In this document: one piece after another, positions 59,201 to 64,000 of the stretch
Layout of the letters: every line of letters begins with the position of its first letter
Numbering within the stretch: the first letter of the stretch is position 1
Assembly: GCA_964030785.1 (NCBI GenBank)
Contig: OZ034967.1
Coordinates: 61,581,712 to 61,645,711, forward strand
Source: Siderastrea siderea
Lineage: Eukaryota; Cnidaria; Anthozoa; Scleractinia; Rhizangiidae
Length of the DNA: 64,000 nt
Direction: 5' to 3'
Notes under the pieces: model-generated
Told to the model about the DNA's origin: nothing
Database searches by the model: none
Seen by the model: the letters and a program-made list of their open reading frames with translations, nothing else
Made by a program: the position numbers and the translations under genes

Positions 59201-62026
59201 AGCGTTTGACCTCTGTCCACAGAAGTACCTCATAGACCATCATGAAAGCTTATGGTATACCAGATAAGATCACAAATGTAGTTGAGGCAATGTATGAGAA
59301 TTTTTTAAGCGCAGTGGTGGATGAAGGCGAGCTGACAGACCGGTTTAGAATAACATCTGGTGTAAAGCAATGAAGCGTTGTGTGTGGCTTCCTCTTCCTT
59401 CTTGTAGTTGACTGGGTGATGAGACGAACAACAGAGGGCAGAAGAACTGGAATCCGATGGAATTTCACAGACGTACTTGAAGACCTAGACTTCGCAGATG
59501 ATATTGCATTGCTAGCACCTAAGTATGAGCACATCCAAGAAAACTGACAGGCTGATTACGGAGGCTGGGAGGGTAGGACTACGTTTAAATGCATCTAAAT
59601 GTAAAGGGGTGCGAATAAATGCAAGAAGAGTGGAGATGATCAGAGTTCAGGACGAAGAGGTAGAGGAGTTTGACAAGTTTGTCTACTTAGGTGTAAAGGT
59701 TTCAAAAGATGATGGAGGGACAGAAGATATAAAGAACAGGTTAAGAAAAGCTAGGGGCGCCTTCCAGAGCCTAACAAAGATTTGGGATACGAGAAGCATC
59801 GGAAAGAAAACTAAAATCAACCTGTTTAGGCCGCTAGTTAGGTCAGTACTCCTGTGTGGGTGTGAGACGGGGAAAATGACGAAATGCGAGGAGAAGAAAC
59901 TGGATGCTTTTCAGTCTAAATGTTTGAGAAGGATTTTAAGGATCAGGTGGCCTACTCGAGTAAGCAACAAGGAAATTATGGATCGAGCATCTGTCAGCAG
60001 AATTAATGATAAGATAAGAAGACGTCGATGGACTTGGATTAAACATGTCCTCTGTGGTGATAATTCCAGTGACTGTATGGTGGCGCTAGGATGGCAGCCA
60101 GAGGGAAAGAGAGCAGTAGGGAGACCAAAAAACGACCTGGCGATGAACAGCAGAAGCAGAAAGAAGAAAGGCAGGGTGGCGTGGTTGGGGCACTGCAAGA
60201 GCAGCAGCCAAAGACAGCGAGGCCTGGAGAGAGAATGTTACGGTCTTATGTGCCTGCTGGCTTGATGAGCAATGATGTTGATGATGATGATTGATCAGCG
60301 CTAACTGGATTAAGGATTGCAATTGATAGATCATGCATTTTACCGTTGTAAGCAGCATTGTAATTGTCTTTGAAAATTGCCGACAACGACTGGCAACCTC
60401 AAGGTCTCAGGTTCCACTGGAAACAGCTAAACAACGTTGTAACTCCGTTGTAAACTTGCCACGTGAGTAACAAACAATGGCGCTTACAACAACTCACAAC
60501 CTCAAAGTGACCGGTTCCACTGGAAACGATTAGACAACGTTGAAACTCCGTTGTAAACTTGCTCAGTGGAACCACGGCCAATGTTGAATTCATTAGTCTG
60601 GTACGTGCAGCGATATGGAACACATGCACGTACAGGGAACATCAATTGACGTATTTCAACATCATTTAACAGGGAGGCCAAATGCGTTCAACAAGTTAAA
60701 GTCAACAACGTTTAACGATGTTGAATCTTGATGTTGAATTCGCTTGGTCATCTTGCTCAACATCGTACGACAAAAATGGGTTCAACCGTGTTGGATGATA
60801 TTGAAACCATTTGCTGGGACTTACATTTAGCTCATGAAAGCCCCGGGCGTTTCTGGCGGTCCTACGCTTTCACTGATAACACAGTAAAACGTTTTGTGCC
60901 TTCACTTCTGTAAAAAGAAACCATTTCGGTCATCTGTGAAAGGTGAATCTAGCTTGTCTGAAAACCACATTGGTAGCTTACCATTAGAAGTTAAAGTCTT
61001 CGGAGTAGTATAGTGTGCATGGAAGTAACCGCTTTTTTTAGGTGGAAGATCATTAATTTGGGTTGCAATACTTTAACGTCGATAAGGTCATTGGCCATTG
61101 TCTGTATCTCATGAACAAAATGCGGTGTAATCTCATTAGCGTATACCCAGGGAAGGAATACATCATATCTTTGATGAGATCATGAGCTATTCGTACTCAT
61201 ATGAATTAAAATCACTGAACCGTGACGCAATTATGCAAGCTTCCAGGTCTTGCTGCATTCATAATCCACTGCAGACAAACATTGTTCTTCAACAAGAGAA
61301 ATGCTTTTTGGGGTTCATTGATTCTTGGCAGCTAGTGTTTATGACTCCTCCTCTTGCGCAAGTTTATTTTACCTCCTCCTCCTCCTCCTCCTTCTCCTCC
61401 TCCTTCTCCTCCTCCTTCTCCTTCTCCTCGAGAAACTGTGCTCGTGGAACGACGTTTATCCATTTTATCCATATTCAGTTTGTCAAAAGCATAGGAGACG
61501 AAGAAAAATCTGAGTCCCGCACAGGAAAGGTCCGGGTACTGGTGATATGTTCCAACCACTGAGCTACTGGTGGCGAGCTACGTTAAAGCTGCCAGAATTG
61601 CTTCTTTTGTGATGATGACTTAATTAGTAGAAAACGTTCGGTTTTTTCTTTTGCAGTATTTTTAGTCGTTTTTAAGCGCTCTAAGTAGTTTCTCATACCT
61701 GAAGAGAATATTTTGGAGATGCCAGTGTTAATTTCATTTTGAAACGTTTGTAAAGTTTTCTTCGTGAGGAATAACAATCTATTCTGTGCTCCTGACAAAC
61801 TGAATGTAGCTTAGCTCTCCCTCCTTATCACCACACGATAGGCTTTCAGCATTTTTAGCGATCCTAGCAACCTATACGTATGTGTCACATACGACCTAGT
61901 GTTACTGATCCTATCATTTGTATTGTGTCCTACAGGGAAGAGACACGGGAAAGGAGAAGGCCTTATTTTCACTAACTCTACTTCCCATAATGGATTTTAC
62001 ATTGGTCGATGGAAACATAACATGAG
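50222..62026 (+). CDS. MORN-repeat protein, 5' part, unidentified
   Basis: Exons linked by phase: 50222-50342, 50978-51058, 51556-51605, 51963-52155, 53645-54706, 56051-56335, 61936-62026; about 627 residues, with the gene probably continuing. The start at 50222 (MLYRMPSEVALP) is the first ATG of the open frame; a second ATG is at 50234. Residues 1-500 look disordered: a Ser-rich basic patch (RGRRGGRSAKKPSSSSS), then in the large exon about eight degenerate repeats of the NDVPKAPS type. From about residue 575 there are MORN repeats, EFIYSGDWREGKRHGKGEG and SHNGFYIGRWKHN, the first being split exactly by the last visible intron. MORN repeats typically bind membranes or build ciliary and actin-linked scaffolds. 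I could not assign a named family member; the 50978 donor (GTACCG) is weak. Confidence 0.7.
50397..51567 (+). repeat. ~595-bp tandem duplication spanning a MORN-gene exon
   Basis: Unit 1 (about 50397-50991) and unit 2 (about 50992-51567) align over most of their length: GTGGCTxTTACAAAACCAACC, CAATAAAATTTATGGAGATA, CATCAGTGCTGTAGTTGCATG, GACTACTAGATGACAAAAATAC and the acceptor (TTTAG/TTAG then xTGATCAACC). In unit 2 the start is exon 2 (50978-51058). In unit 1 the exon-like copy lacks a good acceptor and its donor has changed from GGTACC to GTTATA. Confidence 0.85.
52220..52975. mobile_element. pogo/Tigger-like MITE with TA flanks and internal hairpin
   Basis: Left end CCGTGGAATCCCGTTACAAC; right end is the inverse of CAGTGGAAACCCGATAAAAC. 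TA flanks both (52218-52219, 52976-52977). Within it, 52506-52660 and 52714-52880 are inverted arms (shared ACAGGCAGCCCAAGCTAAAG, ATCGGCAACATTTAAGAGTT) separated by AT-rich sequence, with CCCCGATATAACGAAC near 52350. It lies in intron 4 of the MORN gene. Confidence 0.8.
54950..55190. repeat. Degenerate GAGAGTT/CAAG direct repeats
   Basis: Intronic sequence with two imperfect copies of a block (GAGAGTTTCAGGCCAAGGGA near 55025 and GAATTTCAAGCCAAGTGAGA near 55110). Nature unknown. Confidence 0.4.
55674..55990 (+). mobile_element. tRNA-Leu-like SINE
   Basis: The head (55674-55745) has box A TAGTCGAATGG, an anticodon-type loop CTTAAAAT, and a perfect box B GGTTCAAGTCC (55723-55733). The acceptor arms do not pair, and it is followed by a body of about 200 bp and a GGTGGTGGTGATGATGAT tail (about 55940-55990), so it is a SINE and not a working tRNA gene. 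In the MORN-gene intron between exons 5 and 6. Confidence 0.7.
56560..60810. mobile_element. Composite inverted-repeat region enclosing a LINE
   Basis: GGCTGTGGTTCCACTAG (56810) is inverted as TCAGTGGAACCACGGCC at 60563-60579, so a TIR-type element is split by the LINE. The right side repeats a unit of about 95 bp twice (60391-60579) containing GGTTCCACTGGAAAC and CTCCGTTGTAAACTTGC. Outside both ends are TTCAACATTGTTGAATTC-type sequences (56580-56790 and 60590-60810), which look like a second, older element. The intron of the MORN gene is 5.6 kb mainly because of this. Confidence 0.6.
57300..60292 (+). mobile_element. Decayed RTE-like LINE
   Basis: A 5'-truncated, frameshifted non-LTR retrotransposon. 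Endonuclease blocks: VYAPTNEA (near 57360), ITGDMNARGG (near 57450), KNQIDHVL (near 57650) and GTDVSSDHYLVRV. Reverse transcriptase: VTNKILGRVIVNRIK, EQAGLRQGRGTTEQIF and FVDFEKAFD (58990-59210), then DLDFADDIALLAP (near 59485), with the FADD catalytic core, and FDKFVYLGVKVS. The C-terminal part is intact from 59525 to 60265 (FRPLVRSVLLCGCE, RRRRWTWIKHVL, GKRAVGRPK). It ends in GATGATGATGATT, typical for RTE-type tails. A block (58229-58367) is repeated at 58733-58847 with other sequence between. Not active. Confidence 0.8.
61373..61429. repeat. (CTC/CTT)n microsatellite
   Basis: An interrupted CTCCTC/CTTCTC array. Leu-, Ser- or Gly-rich frames across it come from the repeat and are not genes. 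Confidence 0.9.
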
Positions 62027-62589
62027 GTTTAAGACTTTTGCTCGAGTTTAAAGTGGCTAATATTAGTTTTAAATCATCCTGTCTGACAGTTTTCCGAACT
62101 CATTACTTCGTCACGGTAATTATAACTGAGTATGGTTCTCATCTCGTGGACGCATCATCATCCTTATATGAGACAGTATCACATGGCCGAAACAAAATTG
62201 CCTTTTCCAAACGCATGAAGCCGGTTTCACCACAGAGAGAATTAGTATGGTCATTACTACATACCAATTTGATTTCAATACGTGTTTCCGTTATTTGAAT
62301 TTTCTGAAAGGTGAAGAATTTTAAAGTCAAGGCAAAGGGACTTCTCGGATCTACTCCCCAGAAACGTGAGAATTTGATAGTTGCATAATCATCAATCTGT
62401 CACGTGGCATATTTCTCTTAATTTCTATTCAGTATTCGCTTTTTAGACTTTCCAAAATACCAATACCAAATCAGTTAGGCGAGTAAGTCGAAGGAAATAC
62501 AAGGAAAAGTTTGTTTAAACATTGATTTCCTTTGTATGTTGTCTGGGAAATATCAAAGGTCGTAAGAGCGACTTTCAGTAAACATCGAG
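62027..62589. other. MORN-gene intron or flank
   Basis: The donor of the last visible exon is at 62027. No further MORN-type exon is recognisable here or up to 64000. Confidence 0.35.
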
Positions 62590-64000
62590 CATTCAGCGGC
62601 AGAATTTGAAAAAATCGATTTCTTTCATGTTTTGCACAAAAATGGGTATTGGTAAAACTAGAAACCTGATGTGGTTTGTTTTCCCCAGAAGCGCTTTATT
62701 CTCGAAAAAAACGAGGAAATCGATTCTCGGGTTCGGGGGTCAAAATCACAGGAAATTAATCTTGAAAATCAGTACTATAAACTTGCATCGCACTGGTAAA
62801 CTAAAGCGCGGAAAAAAAGATAGACACTTCTTATTAACAGAACAAGTCTTTTTCATTAACTGGACAGTAACAAAACAGCAGTAGCGAAATTTAATGAGCA
62901 CAAACAATTCCAAACTAAAAGGCAGGTTCTGATGTTTACGTAGAAAATGATTTGGAACCTAACTTCTGTGAAATAATTTAACTTGTGCCATAACCCCACA
63001 TGGTCTCAACCCTCGTTCAATAATTGAACAAAAAAAACTAACTTGAACTAAACTATACCCTGAAATTGGCTTGGGTTATCCATGCTCCTGTCTTTGGATA
63101 AACTTGGAAGACAGCGAATCTAACAAATGGGGCTTAATGAAGTTCAACTTTGCCGCATCCCGAAATACACCAAAATTTTCGTGTTAAGCTACACAATCTC
63201 TCTTTTCTTCGTCGTTGCTTGATGCTTGATGATGGCTTCAAACTAAAATGTTCGGTTGATCTCAAAAAAAGGTAGAGGGAAAAGAAAAAATTGAACGATA
63301 CTGGTGATATCGTTGTGAACGAAGGAACAGAAGTTTGGAACGTGAAAATCGCCCATTTCGGGCTTTTTCTTCCTCTTTTTGGAACGCAAAAGAATGTTAA
63401 CGCTGGAAATTAACAAGAGTGAAGTAGAGCGAGCCCGTTTGGTTAAAGAGGCAAAATTTCCCGTGTTTTTGTGTACGGCAGAATTCAACTTCACTAAGGC
63501 CCATTTGTTAAAACTTTGCTGAGTTCGAACTGGTCCCAAACAAAGTAGCATGGATAACCCAAGCCAGTTTCAAGGTATGGTTTATTTCAATGTTTGTGCT
63601 GTCTATTGAATGAGGATTGAGACCATTTAGAATTATGGCAATGTTACATTATTTCACAGCCAAATCAGTGTCTACGTGATCATCAAAACCTGCCTTTTAG
63701 TTTGGAATTGTTTGTGTTCAGTAGATTTCGCTACTGCTGTTTCACAACTGTATAGTTAATGGAAAAGACTTGTTCTGTCGATAGAAAGTGTCTATCTTTT
63801 TCTCTGCCCTTTAGTTTACCAGCGCGATACAAGTTTATAGTGCTGATTTTCAAGATTAATTTCCTGTGATTTTGACCCCCCGAACCCGAGAATCGACTTC
63901 CTCGTTTTTTCGAAAATAATGCGCTTCTGGCAAAAAGGAACCACATCAGGTTTCTAGATTTACTAATACCTAATTATATGCAAAATACGAAAGAAATCGA
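62590..64000. mobile_element. Long foldback element, runs off the window end
   Basis: The left arm (about 62590-63170) is inverted in the right arm (about 63470-64000). Shared blocks include GAAACCTGATGTGGTT, GGGTCAAAATCACAGGAAAT, TGGGTTATCCATGCT and AACAAATGGG. The conceptual peptides on opposite strands (RSALFSKK, GGQNHRKLILKISTINL) are alike only because the arms are the same DNA. The true right end is outside the window. Confidence 0.8.

Noticed and set aside
57300..60265. Host gene with endonuclease and reverse-transcriptase domains
   Set aside because: Frameshifts, truncation and an RTE-type tail show it is a dead LINE.
61182..61562. 126-codon Ser/Phe-rich frame
   Set aside because: Half of it is the CTC/CTT microsatellite; no domain or splice context.

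Overview
Eukaryotic nuclear DNA, most likely from an anthozoan cnidarian such as a stony coral. The evidence is AT-rich sequence, split genes with GT-AG introns, a single SCAF4/8-type gene, an intronless BTB-BACK-Kelch gene, and a very dense load of short palindromic DNA transposons, tRNA-derived SINEs and decayed LINEs. The cnidarian placement is inference; the gene calls come from reading exons, splice sites and reading phases directly. No prokaryotic operon, CRISPR array, viral genome or toxin gene was seen.

Layout. 1-6.2 kb: repeats only (a TTAA-type MITE, a pogo-like MITE, a GA microsatellite, two unrelated LINE 3' ends, a foldback element with two CRE palindromes, a perfect 26-bp hairpin). 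6.25-17.0 kb (+): MYCBP (AMY-1), six exons including a possible cassette exon. Its second-largest intron feature of note is intron 3, which has the hallmarks of a U12-type intron and has filled with at least three transposable elements. 17-20.2 kb: repeats, including a SINE. 20.27-21.99 kb (-): intact single-exon kelch-like gene. 22.87-39.23 kb (+): a complete 15-exon SCAF4/SCAF8 orthologue (predicted 1333 residues), head-to-head with the kelch gene across about 0.9 kb holding E2F-like and YY1-like motifs. 39.2-50.2 kb: largely foldback elements, several inserted at TTAA, and one isolated exon-like ORF near 40.5 kb. 50.22-62.03 kb (+): 5' part of an unidentified gene with a long disordered N-terminal region leading into MORN repeats; it continues past what I can resolve. 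Its large intron holds a decayed RTE-like LINE inside a composite inverted-repeat region. 62.6-64 kb: one more long foldback element.

Function. MYCBP (small coiled-coil adaptor), the kelch-like protein (probable CUL3 substrate adaptor), the SCAF protein (reads the RNA polymerase II CTD and couples it to RNA processing) and the MORN protein have no evident shared pathway. Only the divergent kelch/SCAF pair suggests possible promoter sharing. The most notable points are the U12-type intron and possible cassette exon in MYCBP, the unrecognised MORN gene with an internal helix duplication and a partly decayed tandem exon duplication, and the concentration of TTAA-flanked palindromic elements, several of which carry TGACGTCA sites.
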